A DNA stretch of 64,000 nucleotides, taken from NCBI RefSeq assembly GCF_030296895.1, contig NZ_AP028022.1:1673145-1737144 (forward strand), written 5' to 3'. How positions within the stretch are numbered: the stretch's first letter is position 1; every line of letters starts with the position of its first letter. The stretch is from Helicobacter felistomachi (GTDB lineage: Bacteria; Campylobacterota; Campylobacteria; Campylobacterales; Helicobacteraceae). The notes under the pieces were generated by a model. It was given only the letters and a program-made list of their open reading frames with translations, was not told the origin of the DNA and did no database searches. Positions 41,956 to 53,460 of the stretch are shown here, piece after piece. A program made the position numbers and the translations under genes.

Positions 41956-42828
41956 TCACAGATACTTGAGTAAGCGTTTGAAAAACCCAATGAAGTTGTC
42001 CTTAGGGGTTTCGATCACGCCCTGCTCAAGTTTTAGGGTTAAGATTTTGACAATTTGGTTCATAGACAACGAAAAGGCGTTGAAAGGCTCGCTCTTGCAC
42101 AACAATTTGCGATCTTTGATCGAACGGCGCACGGCGTTGCTGTTTTGGATATTGCCTAGATAGTTTAAGGTCATGTGGGGGATGTTCTCTTTAGCCACCC
42201 TTTGAATTCCCCCAAAAATTTGTAGTCCCTTCTCGGCCGAATCGACCATATTCACCAACACAAAGGCATCGTCTTTGGTTTTAGAATTGACCTTAATGGT
42301 CGTGTAGGCATCGGTGATGGCGGCCGGATCAGAGGTGGTGATCACCACCACGCAATCGCTCGCCCTTAAAAAGGCTTGGGTGAACTCGCCAATGCCCGCT
42401 CCTGTGTCAATGATCATGTAATCTAGGTCGTCTAATAATTTTGTTTCATCCACATAGCTATCTAAAATGTCTTGGCTCACATATTTAAAAATCTCTTCTC
42501 CGCTATCCCCGGGCACCAAATAAAAGCCCTCTTCCAGCGGGTAGATCACCTCGCTAAAATGCACTTCGCCGCGCAGGGCGTGCAAGATATTTTTAGTGGT
42601 TTTAATGCCAAAGATGATGTCTAAATTCGCCAGCCCGATGTCTGCATCCAAAATCCCCACCTTGTAGCCGCTTTTAAACAAGCTATAAGCCAAATTAGCG
42701 CTGATCGTGGATTTACCCACACCCCCCTTGCCCGAAGTGATGGCCACAAACTTTGTCTTGCCCTTCTTGTTAAAGATGCTTTGGGGCTCCATGATGTGTT
42801 CTAAACCGCTGGCTTGGTTATGTTTCAT
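41956..42828 (-). CDS. flhG: Flagellar number regulator FlhG (MinD-like ATPase)
   Basis: MinD/ParA-type ATPase acting with FlhF to set flagellar number and place. 290 aa from the ATG at 42828, which overlaps the flhF stop (ATGA). Deviant Walker A SGKGGVGKSTISANLA, Walker B DADIGLANLD, and LDYMIIDTGAGIG. A hydrophobic/basic C-terminus (FIGFFKRLLKYL) resembles a membrane-targeting helix. Confidence 0.94.
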   Translation of the reverse strand: MKHNQASGLEHIMEPQSIFNKKGKTKFVAITSGKGGVGKSTISANLAYSLFKSGYKVGILDADIGLANLDIIFGIKTTKNILHALRGEVHFSEVIYPLEEGFYLVPGDSGEEIFKYVSQDILDSYVDETKLLDDLDYMIIDTGAGIGEFTQAFLRASDCVVVITTSDPAAITDAYTTIKVNSKTKDDAFVLVNMVDSAEKGLQIFGGIQRVAKENIPHMTLNYLGNIQNSNAVRRSIKDRKLLCKSEPFNAFSLSMNQIVKILTLKLEQGVIETPKDNFIGFFKRLLKYL

Positions 42829-44174
42829 GCTTGTTTCCCCGGGTGCGTGAAGCCATCGAGCATGCAATCGACCAAATAGTCATTGCTCGCCACGAGCAAA
42901 TCCATAGGCACTTCTTGACCGATAGAAAGGTAGCTGATGGGCTTTTTGCTCTCATAAACTAAAGAAAACAAGTTTCCAAACCCCCGGCTTTCATCTAATT
43001 TTGTGAAGATCAAGCTGTCGATCTCTAAAGGGCTAAAGGCGTTGTAAATGTCGGTCAAATCCTCGTATTTTGTTGTCAAGGACAGCACCAAAGCCGTGTC
43101 GATTTTATACCCGTTTTCTGTAAATTTCTTTAAATTCTCAATCTTTTTGCTGTCGTGTTGGGAGTGTCCCGTGGTGTCGATCAACACCACATCGCAATAC
43201 TCTAAAGCCTGCATCTCTTTGTTGAAGTCTTGCGCATCCATCACCGTTTCAATGCTGATCTTCATTTTCTTGGCATACCACACCAGCTGCTCCACCGCCC
43301 CAATGCGGTAGGTGTCTAGGGTTAAAATCCCCACTTTATATTTTTTATCCAGCATTTTAGAGTAACGGGCGGCGAGTTTGGCTAAAGTTGTGGTTTTGCC
43401 CACCCCAGTAGGCCCAACCAACATGACAATCTTCTTACAATTCAAATCCAGCCCCTCGTGCCGGCAATAGATCATCTTACGCAACACTTCTCTAAAGTAG
43501 CGCTTGACCGTTACCGAGTTCTCCCGCATTTTCACGGGCATGAGCTCCAAACTTAGGCGCATGATCTCATCTAAATGGGATTTATGCATGCCGCTATTTT
43601 TAGCCAAGCGGTAAATCTCGGCAAACTCGTGGGGGATGAGTAGCCCCTGCTCTTTTTCCTCGCTCCACACCATATTTTGGATGAGCTTTAAATTGTCGTT
43701 GATTTTGTTTAACTCGCCCTTGATGGAGTGCAAAGCCGCCCCATCGGCTTTTTCTCTCTCCTTCTCTTTAGAGCCTTCGGGCTGGCGTTTTTGCGCATCG
43801 ATCAAGCTGTCTTGAGCGATCTTGGCTAACTCTTTAGACGCATTGATGGTGGCGGGTTTGATGGGGGCGTTTTGATCCACGCCGGCGAGTTTACGCATCT
43901 CTCTAATGGCCTCAGACAAATCCACCTGCACGCCCTCATCGGGTTTAGGCTTAGGTGGGGGGTTGCGGGCATTGTCTAGCTTCTCTTGCATGTTGTTGGT
44001 TTTAGGTGGGGTTTCTTGATCCACCGCCACGACCACTTCGTAAAGCCCGGGTTCGGTCAAGGTTTTCTTGCGAATCTCTTTAGCCTTCACCACGAGAGCG
44101 TTGTGCCCGTGTTCGCTTTGGGCAAGCTTCAGGGCTTCGGCTGTGGTTTCTCCGCTGTAGGTGTAGAGTTTCAC
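42825..44174 (-). CDS. flhF: SRP-like GTPase FlhF, flagellar placement factor
   Basis: Polar positioning of the flagellar base and control of middle flagellar genes in Helicobacter. 449 aa from a GTG at 44174 (GTGA overlap with the folK stop, GGAGG upstream). N-terminal basic domain MKLYTYSGETTAEALKLAQ, long charged linker, then the NG GTPase domain: GPTGVGKTTTLAKLAARYS, DTYRIGAVEQL, DTTGHSQHD (where FtsY has DTAGR), and FTKLDESRGFG. Confidence 0.95.
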   Translation of the reverse strand: MKLYTYSGETTAEALKLAQSEHGHNALVVKAKEIRKKTLTEPGLYEVVVAVDQETPPKTNNMQEKLDNARNPPPKPKPDEGVQVDLSEAIREMRKLAGVDQNAPIKPATINASKELAKIAQDSLIDAQKRQPEGSKEKEREKADGAALHSIKGELNKINDNLKLIQNMVWSEEKEQGLLIPHEFAEIYRLAKNSGMHKSHLDEIMRLSLELMPVKMRENSVTVKRYFREVLRKMIYCRHEGLDLNCKKIVMLVGPTGVGKTTTLAKLAARYSKMLDKKYKVGILTLDTYRIGAVEQLVWYAKKMKISIETVMDAQDFNKEMQALEYCDVVLIDTTGHSQHDSKKIENLKKFTENGYKIDTALVLSLTTKYEDLTDIYNAFSPLEIDSLIFTKLDESRGFGNLFSLVYESKKPISYLSIGQEVPMDLLVASNDYLVDCMLDGFTHPGKQA

Positions 44175-44653
44175 GCCTGCCTCCACGCCAGGGCTTGTAA
44201 GAATAAGGGTAAGGCGACAGAAGGGCGTTTAGCCCACTCAGGGTGGGGGACGCTCAAGTGGGTTTGTCTATAAACCACACGGTTGTAAAAAATCATGTCT
44301 ATGTCCAAAGTCCTTGGTGCGTTTTTAAAGGCTCTTTGTCTAGCACGCCCAAAACGGCGTTCTAAATAAAACAAAAGTCCAAAAAGTTGGTTTAAGCTCC
44401 AGCGGGTCGTGAAAACAAGCGTGGCGTTGTAAAAGTCGTTTTGCGCCTTGTAGCCAAAAGGCGGGTTGATGTAAAGGGGCGAAGAGTGCAGAGCCGAAAA
44501 CATGCGGTTGTTAGAGAGCCAACGCCACAGCCTTTCTAAAATCACCCCCGATGCGCCCTCATTGCTGCCTATGCCCCACACCACGCTGTTTTTTAAACGC
44601 AACGCCCGCTTGCACTTTCTAGGGTAAAAGGGGGAGTACACCACGGTTTGCAT
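44171..44653 (-). CDS. folK: HPPK, 6-hydroxymethyl-7,8-dihydropterin pyrophosphokinase
   Basis: Folate pathway enzyme transferring pyrophosphate from ATP to the pterin. 160 aa from the ATG at 44653 (GAGGG upstream; longer frame to 44671 overlaps pepQ). Signature GIGSNEG near the start, FYNATL, the block RFGRARQRAFKNAPRTLDID, and VPHPEWAKRPSVALPL. Lies between pepQ and flhF as in H. pylori. Confidence 0.92.
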   Translation of the reverse strand: MQTVVYSPFYPRKCKRALRLKNSVVWGIGSNEGASGVILERLWRWLSNNRMFSALHSSPLYINPPFGYKAQNDFYNATLVFTTRWSLNQLFGLLFYLERRFGRARQRAFKNAPRTLDIDMIFYNRVVYRQTHLSVPHPEWAKRPSVALPLFLQALAWRQA

Positions 44654-44660
44654 GCGTCCC

Positions 44661-45677
44661 TCACAACACAACAGCCCTTGAGCCTTGCACGACCACTAAA
44701 TCCTCAATCCGCACGCCGTATTTGCCCGGAAGATAAATCCCCGGCTCAATGGAAAACACCATGCCCTCCTCAATGATGGTTTCGCTTCTTTGGGAGATGA
44801 AGGGCAATTCGTGGATGTCTAGTCCAATCCCATGCCCCGTGCTGTGGGCAAAGTAGGCCCCATAGCCGGCTTTGTCAATCACACCCCGCGCTAGGCTGTC
44901 GATCTCTTTGCCCGTCATGCCCGCCCTCAAGTTTTTAATGGCAAACTCTTGGGCTTTTCGCACCACATCGTAAATTTTTTGCAATTCCTTGTCTTTAAAG
45001 CTCTGCTTTTTAAAAAAGCCAAAGCCTTCACGAAACTGCGCCGTGCGGGTGCAATCAGCGCAATACCTTTCATACTTCAAACCCACATCCACCAAGAGCA
45101 AATCCCCCTCTGCTAGGGGGTCTTTGGAAGGTAGGGCGTGGGGTTTGGCCGCATTGGCATTCACCGCCACAATGGGCTCAAAGCTTAGGCTAAACTCCCC
45201 GCTGTGGGTTAAAAACTCTTTAACTTTGAACTGCAAAAAATGTTCGCTGGGCGCGTGGGCGGTGTGTAGATACTTGGCAAAGGCATCAAATGCCCCTTTA
45301 TTGAGCTCTTGCGCTTTTTTCAGTAAAGCCACTTGCTCGGGGGTTTTAACAATCCTTTGCTTGCGGTGGTAATCCGCCCGTCCAACTAGCTTAAGATCGG
45401 GCAGGGCACTTTGCAAACGTCCATAGGCTTGCACGCTTAGTTGCGCTGGATCGAAGTAAAGCTCTTTAAGCGTGTTTGGGACTTTTTCGATCATCGCCTG
45501 CCACAAATCGCTAGCCTCGACCACCTCGGCGTTTTGAATATTTGTGCGTGCCTCTAAAGTGTAGCGGGCATCGGTGATGAAAAACGCCCCGTCCTCTAAC
45601 TCTAAAAAGATTGCGTGGTCGCAGCTGTAGCCACAAGCGAAGTACTGGGCGTTCTCATCGGTGGTGAAATGCGCCAA
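44661..45677 (-). CDS. pepQ: M24-family Xaa-Pro peptidase (PepQ/PepP-like)
   Basis: Metallopeptidase cleaving Xaa-Pro bonds. 338 aa, N-terminal creatinase-like domain then the pita-bread catalytic domain: metal ligands in [19 protein letters not shown] (two Asp), [12 protein letters not shown] (His), [14 protein letters not shown] (Glu) and [10 protein letters not shown] (Glu). The frame opens with a TTG at 45677 two bases after the aroQ stop; no ATG is near, so the start is unsure and the product may be slightly shorter than its H. pylori counterpart. Confidence 0.88.
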   Translation of the reverse strand: MAHFTTDENAQYFACGYSCDHAIFLELEDGAFFITDARYTLEARTNIQNAEVVEASDLWQAMIEKVPNTLKELYFDPAQLSVQAYGRLQSALPDLKLVGRADYHRKQRIVKTPEQVALLKKAQELNKGAFDAFAKYLHTAHAPSEHFLQFKVKEFLTHSGEFSLSFEPIVAVNANAAKPHALPSKDPLAEGDLLLVDVGLKYERYCADCTRTAQFREGFGFFKKQSFKDKELQKIYDVVRKAQEFAIKNLRAGMTGKEIDSLARGVIDKAGYGAYFAHSTGHGIGLDIHELPFISQRSETIIEEGMVFSIEPGIYLPGKYGVRIEDLVVVQGSRAVVL

Positions 45678-45679
45678 GC

Positions 45680-46168
45680 TTACTCTTTTGCCTCAATTTG
45701 TTGGTTGGCTTGGCTTTCTTTGATTGCCTTGATTTCAGCCAAGATCTGCATCATCGCGATCATGGCGACATGGTAGCCAAACGCCCCAAAGCCGGTGATA
45801 ACCCCCGCGCTTACGGCACCGGTGTGGGACACTTTGCGGAATTCTTCACGGGCGAAGATATTGGTCAAATGCACTTCAATCACGGGCATGTCAGCGAGCA
45901 TGATCGCATCGGCGATGGCAATAGAAGTGTGGGAGAACGCCCCGGGGTTAATGATGATTCCCTCTACATCACTACCCACGCACTCTTGGATTCTGTCGAT
46001 GATTTCTCCCTCAAAATTGCTTTGGAAGAACTCCAACTCCAGCTCATTTTGTTTGGCAAAATTTTCCATGTTTTCGTGGATTTGCTCCAACGTTACAGGG
46101 CCATACAGCCTAGGGTCTCTATGCCCCAACATGTTCAAATTAGGCCCCTGAATCACAAGAATTTTCAT
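45680..46168 (-). CDS. aroQ: Type II 3-dehydroquinate dehydratase
   Basis: Third step of the shikimate pathway. 162 aa from the ATG at 46168 (AAGGAG 6 bp upstream; frame opens at 46183). [16 protein letters not shown] with catalytic Tyr, [29 protein letters not shown] and the catalytic His of [15 protein letters not shown]. First gene of the run ending in fliY. Confidence 0.96.
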   Translation of the reverse strand: MKILVIQGPNLNMLGHRDPRLYGPVTLEQIHENMENFAKQNELELEFFQSNFEGEIIDRIQECVGSDVEGIIINPGAFSHTSIAIADAIMLADMPVIEVHLTNIFAREEFRKVSHTGAVSAGVITGFGAFGYHVAMIAMMQILAEIKAIKESQANQQIEAKE

Positions 46169-46195
46169 AAAAACTCCTTTCAAAATAAGAGTTTG

Positions 46196-46204
46196 ATTAT
46201 AGCA
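46196..46204 (-). promoter_or_regulatory. Extended -10 promoter of the aroQ-to-fliY run
   Basis: Minus-strand TGCTATAAT, a perfect extended -10 (TATAAT at 46196-46201), 28 bp before the aroQ ATG. With gene overlaps throughout, it could drive aroQ, pepQ, folK, flhF, flhG, the small membrane gene, fliA, fliM and fliY. Confidence 0.65.
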
Positions 46205-46224
46205 TAAACCGCCCCACGCTTTGC

Positions 46225-47193
46225 CTAAAGTGTGAAATTATGCACAAGTTTTTGTAAGTTTTGGGCGGTTTCTTCTAGCACACCCACCTCTTTGGTGTTG
46301 CTCACCATGGATTCAGAAACCTGTGCCGCCATTTGGGCGATTTGGTGAATCTTTTTAGCGATGTCTTCAATTTGGCTGTGCTGGCTGTGGGAGTGTGTTA
46401 CGACCTTTTTGGTGTCCTCCAAAGAGTTTGCCGCCTTGTCGTAGATCGTCTCTAGTGCCTTCACTGCCTCGTCCACATGCTTTTGCCCATCACGCACCTC
46501 CACCACCATATTTTCCATGCTGGCTACAGATTTTTTAGTTTCTTCTTGGATGAGCTGGATGATGTGGTTGATCTCTTTGGCCTCGCCCGTGTGCTCGGCA
46601 AGTTTACGGATCTCATCGGCCACCACTGCAAACCCACGCCCGTGCTCGCCTGCGCGGGCGGCCTCAATGGCGGCATTGAGGGCCAGCAAGTTGGTTTGAT
46701 CGGCGATGCCCTGGATGAGCTCCGTGCTGTGCCCGATGTTTTGGGCGTGCTGATCTAAAGACTGGATTTGTGTAGCCGAGCTCTCCACCCCGCTGGTGAT
46801 TCGAGAAATCCCCGCTGCCATGTCCTTCATCGCCTCTTTGCCTTTTTTGCTCAGCTCCACACTCTGCGTGGAGTTGGCCTCTGTCTGCTCCACGATCGCC
46901 TCCACATTTTGAATGCTGTTTTGGATCTCTTGCATGTTGGCGATGAGTTGAGTGGTCATGTTCTCCTGCATGTTAGCGTTATCCATAGAAACCTTAGACA
47001 AATCCGAAACCAACAATGACTTCTGGGAGATGTCGCTAGAGGATTGGCTGATTTGCTTGATGATATGTACCATAGAGCTTTGCATTTCACTGATTGCATC
47101 GAGAGCACTTTTTTTAAAACGGGTCTGCACGCTTTTGGATAAATCCCCTTTAGCGATGGTGGCGACCACTTTACGGATTTGGGCGGGTTCTGC
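46225..47193 (-). pseudogene. 3' part of a chemoreceptor gene interrupted by an IS607-type element
   Basis: Begins inside the HAMP domain ([20 protein letters not shown]) and carries the complete signalling domain, with the tip [19 protein letters not shown] and end [17 protein letters not shown]. It has no sensor or membrane segment. The first codons of its open frame (MRFYRFVRT) come from the insertion sequence end. The missing 5' half is at 49228-49901; joined at the shared GC, the frames fuse exactly as [14 protein letters not shown]. Confidence 0.9.
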
Positions 47194-47198
47194 CGTTC

Positions 47199-48514
47199 TT
47201 ACAAACCTATAAAACCGCATAAAATCCTATAAAATCCTATCAATAGAAAAAATTTTAAAGATTGCGGTTTTTGTTGTATTCCTGTTTCCACCATGCTGGT
47301 TACTAAGCCATTCTTTGCAAAACAACTTAATAGAGCCGTCATGTCCGCAGGCGTAAATTCGGTGGGAACTCCACCTACTAAATGCTTCACTAGATTAACA
47401 CTGGCGTTAAAATCTCTATCCACCGCCATACCACACGCCCCACAATGATACACTCTATCACTAAGCGTTAAATCCTTTTTGACATTGCCACATCCAGAGC
47501 AAGTTTTAGAGCTAGGATAAAAGGCATCGGCTCGCTTAATCTCTCTGTCATAGCATTTGGCTTTATACTCTAAGAGCGTGTTAAAAGCAGAGATGCTGAC
47601 ATCGCTAAGGGCTTTGGCTAGTTTAGAGTTTTTGAGCATGTTAGACACTTTCAAACTCTCCATACACAGGACTTTGGCGTGCCTTATTAGAGCGGTGCTG
47701 AGCTTGTGTAAAAAGTCAGTGCGGATATTGGCAATGCGTGCGTGTAAGCGGTTTAGGCGTAAAGTGGCTTTAAGATAATTAGCGGATTTTCTAGTCTTGT
47801 CGCCTTTGGTTTTCGGGTGTTGCTTTTTAGAAACTTGCCTGCTAAATCTTTTGAGCCGTCTTGTTAGCCTATTTAAGGGCTTAGGTGCTTGGATTTGTAA
47901 GCCATTAGATAGACTAGCAAACGCTTTAATGCCTGTATCCACACCTAGAGTGCTATTACTCTTAATGGGCTTATGCGTGCGGTTAAACTCCTCTTGTGTG
48001 GTGTTGATTTGAATGGAAACAAAGAATTTAGCCCCCTTTTGTGTAATGGTCGCCCCATTGATTTTACCTTGCAATCTTAGTCTCTCTGTCATTTTAATTT
48101 TAGGCAAATTAGGGATTTTTAGATAGTCTTTTGTGCCACCTTGAATGATTTTTATTTGGTCGCCCCCAATGTAGAAACTGCCTTGATGTTCTCTTTTGCG
48201 CTTAAAACGGGGGTAGCTCAATTTGCCAAGCTTTAGGTCTTTAAAGAATTTTTGAAACGCTAGGTTTAAATGCGTAAAAGGCTGTGCGGTGGCATATTTT
48301 GTAACCTCATAGACAAAGGGATAATTCGTTTTTTTAAGAGCGTTAAACTCTTTCTTTAGGGCAAGGTGGTTAGATTTAATGCCCTTTTCGTAGTTTTCCT
48401 TCCACTTGGCTAGTCCCCAATTATAGGCTAATCGAGCACACCCAAAGGCTTTTTAAAATGGGTCTTTGCCTTGTTGTTAGGGTTTAATTCAATCTTGTGG
48501 GTCAGTTGTAACAT
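47199..48514 (-). pseudogene. tnpB: TnpB RNA-guided nuclease of the IS607-type element, frameshifted near its start
   Basis: Full coding sequence from an ATG at 48514 (MLQLTHKIELNPNNKAKTHF) to 47199. A T5 run on the plus strand (48450-48454) is one base short: adding one gives FKKAFGCARLAYNWGLAKW in frame with the rest. Downstream all RuvC-like catalytic blocks are present: LGVDTGIKAFASLSNG (Asp), LCMESLKVSNML (Glu), zinc ribbon CSGCG...CGACG and AVDRDFNASVN (Asp). The last codons reach 7 bp from the element end. TnpB proteins cut DNA using a guide RNA taken from the element's right end. Confidence 0.88.
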
Positions 48515-49138
48515 TGTCCTCTACCACCGCCTGCATTTGTTCTAAAAGCTGTTTGTTTTTCTTGGAGCGTGCTCCATAAAGCCTAGCGGAGAATACTGTG
48601 ATAATTTCCAACACATCTTTAGCTAACTCCTCCTCGAAGCGGATATTCTCATCGCCTTGATTAATGATAATCACCTCCACACCTTTAGCCTCACAAATGG
48701 CAAACACCAGCTCCGCACCAAAACGCAATAAGCGGTCTTTATGGGTCAAAACAAGCCTTTTTACTTGGCTCTCTAGGATAAGGTCAAGAAGTTTGGTTAA
48801 GCCCTTTTTGTAATAATTCATCCCAGAGCCTAAGTCCTGTATCACTTCGTAATTAAAGCCCAGTTTCGAACAATACAGCTCCAAAACCTGCACTTGGCGG
48901 ATTAAATCCTCTTTTTGGTCGGCACTAGAAACACGGGCATAGGCAATAGTCTTGCGGTTATCGTTATGAAAAACAATGTTTTTGTTGATATTTTTAAGGC
49001 TCTCTAGCTTGTATCTCCGCTCCCCACCTTTTGTGTAGTTATCGGGTTTAAGTAAGCCTTTTTCTCCCAATTTCTTAGGGTTTGGATACTGACACCTAAA
49101 ACCTTGCTTGCTTGACCTATGGATAGTAAATTACTCAT
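48489..49138 (-). pseudogene. tnpA: TnpA serine recombinase of the IS607-type element, frameshifted
   Basis: ATG at 49138 opens MSNLLSIGQASKVLGVSIQT, a MerR-like helix-turn-helix. A T5 run (49059-49063 on the plus strand) lacks one base; with it the protein reads RNWEKKGLLKPDNYTKGGERRY and continues into the serine-recombinase domain with the nucleophile in AYARVSSADQKEDL and the arginine block KDRLLRFG. About 216 aa when restored. Its end overlaps the tnpB start. Confidence 0.88.
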
Positions 49139-49227
49139 GCCAACATGGTAGCACCTAGAAACTTAAAAACATATAAAAAATTTACAGAGAATTATAGAAT
49201 TTTATAGATTTTATATTGCTGTTTTTA

Positions 49228-49901
49228 GCCCCCAAAGAGCTTTTAATGTTGCGGGTGATGAGATAAGCGATTGTAAATCCTGCAACCGTCATGATGAAAG
49301 TGAGGACAAACATTAAAAAACTAAAATGGCTGGCGATGCTGCGGGCTTTTGGGGTGAGCTGTTGGTTTAGATACTCCTCGTAGTCAATGAAAGCATTGAC
49401 CGCTGCAAGCCACTTCGTAAAATCATCAGCCAAACCATTTTCTAAGACTTTTGCAGCCGCCCGTTCATCCTTGCGTGCTAAAACGAGAGCCTCTTGGATT
49501 TTGGGTGTGGCGCGGGCTTCAATCACATTGATATTTGTTGCTAATTGCCGTTCGTGATCGTTCACCTTTTCGGGGATTCGTGCAAACATGTCCGCCATGT
49601 TTTCTTTGTTTTGTCTATAATCTATATTGAGTCTTTGGATTAAATCTGCTTGGGTTTTGTAGTAAGTAGAATTTTGGGCTAAAATTGCGTCTCTAATGGC
49701 AACGGAGCGGTCGTGCACGCTGCCACGCATGTTGATGGCGTAGCGTTGTTTCACCGCGTTATAGTCGGTAAGTTCTGTGAGGATGTTGTTGATGCTACGC
49801 ACCCGAATGGTCCCCACACAGGCCACAATAACCATTAACATGATGACAATGGCAAACCCCCCAAAGAGCTTTTGAGAAACGCTCAGTCTATCGTCAATCA
49901 T
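49228..49901 (-). pseudogene. 5' part of the interrupted chemoreceptor gene
   Basis: Encodes the N-terminal transmembrane helix (LFGGFAIVIMLMVIVACVGTI), a periplasmic four-helix-bundle type sensor (about residues 40-190, with SVHDRSVAIRDAILAQNSTY, a Tar-like or 4HB pattern), the second membrane helix (HFSFLMFVLTFIMTVAGFTIAYLI in pieces) and the HAMP start ITRNIKSSLGA. The frame then runs into the IS and ends KFYNSL at 49182. With the 3' part the receptor would be about 546 aa. Confidence 0.88.
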
Positions 49902-49955
49902 CCGTCGACTCCTCCTTATCTTTCAGGGCCTACCCTTAAGGGTAGGGGTGATTGG

Positions 49956-50729
49956 CTATTTTTTCATTTGCTCGATGGCGTGGCGGTAGCGGTTGATGTT
50001 TGCGTCTGTGAGTTCCTTAACCAACTTTTTCATCACCATGGGGTACATTTGGTTTAAGATTTTGCGGATCGCATCATCGTTGTTTTTATCCAACTCTGTG
50101 TGGCTAACCACACGCGGACCGGCAAACCCACCAGAGTTTGTAGGATTGTAGGTGTAGGTATGGGTTCTAGCCTGTGCTGTGCCCACTTCCACGCCAAAGT
50201 TGTGGATGATGCGCCCGGTTTCTGGCTCAAAGAATTTAAACCACACAGACCCCGAGCTTTGATCGACCATCACATCCACATTGTCTTCTCCGGGGTTTAC
50301 GGTGTCCATTTTCACATCTTCTAAGATTCCAATCCAGCCACCCATGTCCAACACAGACCACATTTTGTGTTTTTGTTCAGGGGTCATGGCTTTCTCAGTA
50401 GACAAGCGCACCACTTGATAGCCCCGTTTTTGGAAAATCTCTGTGATCTGGTTAATTAAAGCGTCTTGGAACTGATCGATGTAGGGTGCTAGGTTATCTG
50501 TTACCTGAATGTGGGGGGCGAAAATCCCTACAGTGTGGTGATTTAAGGGCTCTTGAACAATGTTAACAGGATAATTGAAGTTTAAAATCGTGTCGCCCTT
50601 ATTTACCACCACCTTGTGCTTTTTAGGTGCTGCCGTACCGCCGGCATTGCCAGTATTGCCACTATCCATGGCACAACCTGTGATCAACAGGCCTGCCAAA
50701 CTCCCCAATAAAACAAGATTCTTACGCAT
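49956..50729 (-). CDS. hpaA: HpaA-family neuraminyllactose-binding lipoprotein
   Basis: Outer-membrane or flagellar-sheath lipoprotein of gastric Helicobacter. 257 aa with lipobox LLITGC (C19). Collinear with H. pylori HpaA: NFNYPVNIVQEPLNHHTVGI, DNLAPYIDQFQDALINQI, FQKRGYQVVRLSTEKA, VDQSSGSVWFKFFEPETGR, ILNQMYPMVMKKLVKELT. The proposed sialic-acid-binding stretch KRKI of H. pylori is KHKM here. Good GGAGG ribosome site; promoter listed separately. Flanked by a chemoreceptor fragment and nifU rather than other adhesins. Confidence 0.9.
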   Translation of the reverse strand: MRKNLVLLGSLAGLLITGCAMDSGNTGNAGGTAAPKKHKVVVNKGDTILNFNYPVNIVQEPLNHHTVGIFAPHIQVTDNLAPYIDQFQDALINQITEIFQKRGYQVVRLSTEKAMTPEQKHKMWSVLDMGGWIGILEDVKMDTVNPGEDNVDVMVDQSSGSVWFKFFEPETGRIIHNFGVEVGTAQARTHTYTYNPTNSGGFAGPRVVSHTELDKNNDDAIRKILNQMYPMVMKKLVKELTDANINRYRHAIEQMKK

Positions 50730-50767
50730 TACAAAACTGCCTCCAAAAAATAAAATATAGAACCCTA

Positions 50768-50776
50768 TTCTAGCAT
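50768..50776 (-). promoter_or_regulatory. Extended -10 promoter of hpaA
   Basis: Minus-strand TGCTAGAAT (-10 hexamer at 50768-50773), 39 bp upstream of the hpaA ATG. Confidence 0.6.
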
Positions 50777-50811
50777 GGATTGATAAATATTTAGCCCCCC
50801 AAAAACCTAGC

Positions 50812-51789
50812 TAAATGGGCAACACCCGAATGTTCTCGTCTAAATACTCCTGCAACACCCCCTCAATGGCAAAGAGCGTCCCCGTGGCCGCACTCGCGCA
50901 CCCATCGCACGCCCCCATGTAGCGGATGTAAACATCTACAAACCCCCGCCCTCTTTGATGTCCAACACCTCCAAATTTCCCCCATCCATCATCAACATGG
51001 GGCGGATGTGGGTGTCGATGGTTTTATCGATCGCCTTGACCTTTTGCACCATGGTCATTTCAATAAAGCTCAAATCCCCCTCTAAAGATTTTTGCGCCAC
51101 TTCCTTGCGTTTTTCTGCCTCCATTTCGGCGCGCACATCTTTTAAAATGTCCACTAAATAGTATTCCCGTGCCTCGTGCCCGCCGGGGCGTATACAACTG
51201 CCGCAAAATCCCCCCGCTTTGGTGTAATTGGTGATCTCCTCCACGCTCTTAAGGTCGTTGAGTTTAATCACCTCTTTAATCGTGCCAAGGCTCACTCTAG
51301 CGCACTCGCACACAATGATCTCATCCTCAAAATCCTCGGGGTTTTTGCCTAAATATTGTCCGGCAGCCTGTTTGATCACATCGTAAGCCATCACCGAGCA
51401 GTGCATTTTTTGCCCGGGCACGGCGGGCACATCGGGGTGATCTCTTAAGCCTCTCTCCACATCTAAGTTAGTGATCTTCACCGCCTCTTGCACCCTTTTA
51501 CCTAGGCACAACTCCACCATCATGTCCGAGCTGGCAATCGCCGTACCGCAGCCAAAGCTTTTAAACTTCGCGTCAATGATTTGATCGGTTTGCGGGTCAA
51601 TGAGCCAGTAAAGGCGCACCGCATCCCCGCAAGACTCTGCGCCGTAATCGGCCACAATGAGCTTAGCCCCCTAGCTTTAGCATCTTCCTCTGTGAGCACA
51701 CCCAAATGTGTGGGATTGTCCATGCGTCTGCTCACTTCTTTGGAGTAAGCGTCCCATAAAGCCCCACCTAATAAATTATTTTTTCCCAT
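50812..51789 (-). pseudogene. nifU: Fe-S scaffold protein NifU, two one-base losses
   Basis: Scaffold for Fe-S cluster assembly, working with NifS just upstream. Three frames together give a complete NifU: start MGKNNLLGGALWDAYSKEVS at 51789; break at a C5 run (51667-51671), where one more base restores AKARGAKLIVADYGAESCGD; then NifU_N cysteines (SFGCGTAIASS, MHCSVMA), a central BFD-like domain (CECARVSLGTI, AGGFCGSCIRPGG) and the C-terminal domain; second break at a C5 run (50943-50947), where one more base gives KEGGGFVDVYIRYMGACDGC and an end LDENIRVLPI at 50812. Both losses are a single G, in an expected housekeeping gene. Confidence 0.9.
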
Positions 51790-51801
51790 TTTTAAATCTC
51801 C

Positions 51802-53460
<1,659 letters not shown>

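Larger units (their letters stand above)
47192..49229 (-). mobile_element. IS607-family insertion sequence (tnpA serine recombinase plus tnpB)
   Basis: About 2.04 kb, inserted in a chemoreceptor gene without target duplication. tnpA (serine resolvase type with MerR-like helix-turn-helix) precedes and overlaps tnpB, the IS607 layout. Both junctions share GC/GGC (47192-47194 and 49228-49229), consistent with a dinucleotide-core crossover. Subterminal iterons: at 47209-47238 three tandem 10-mers (ATAAAACCGC, ATAAAATCCT, ATAAAATCCT), and at 49187-49216 related units in opposite orientation. Both genes carry one-base losses in A-runs, so whether the copy is active is unclear. Confidence 0.9.
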
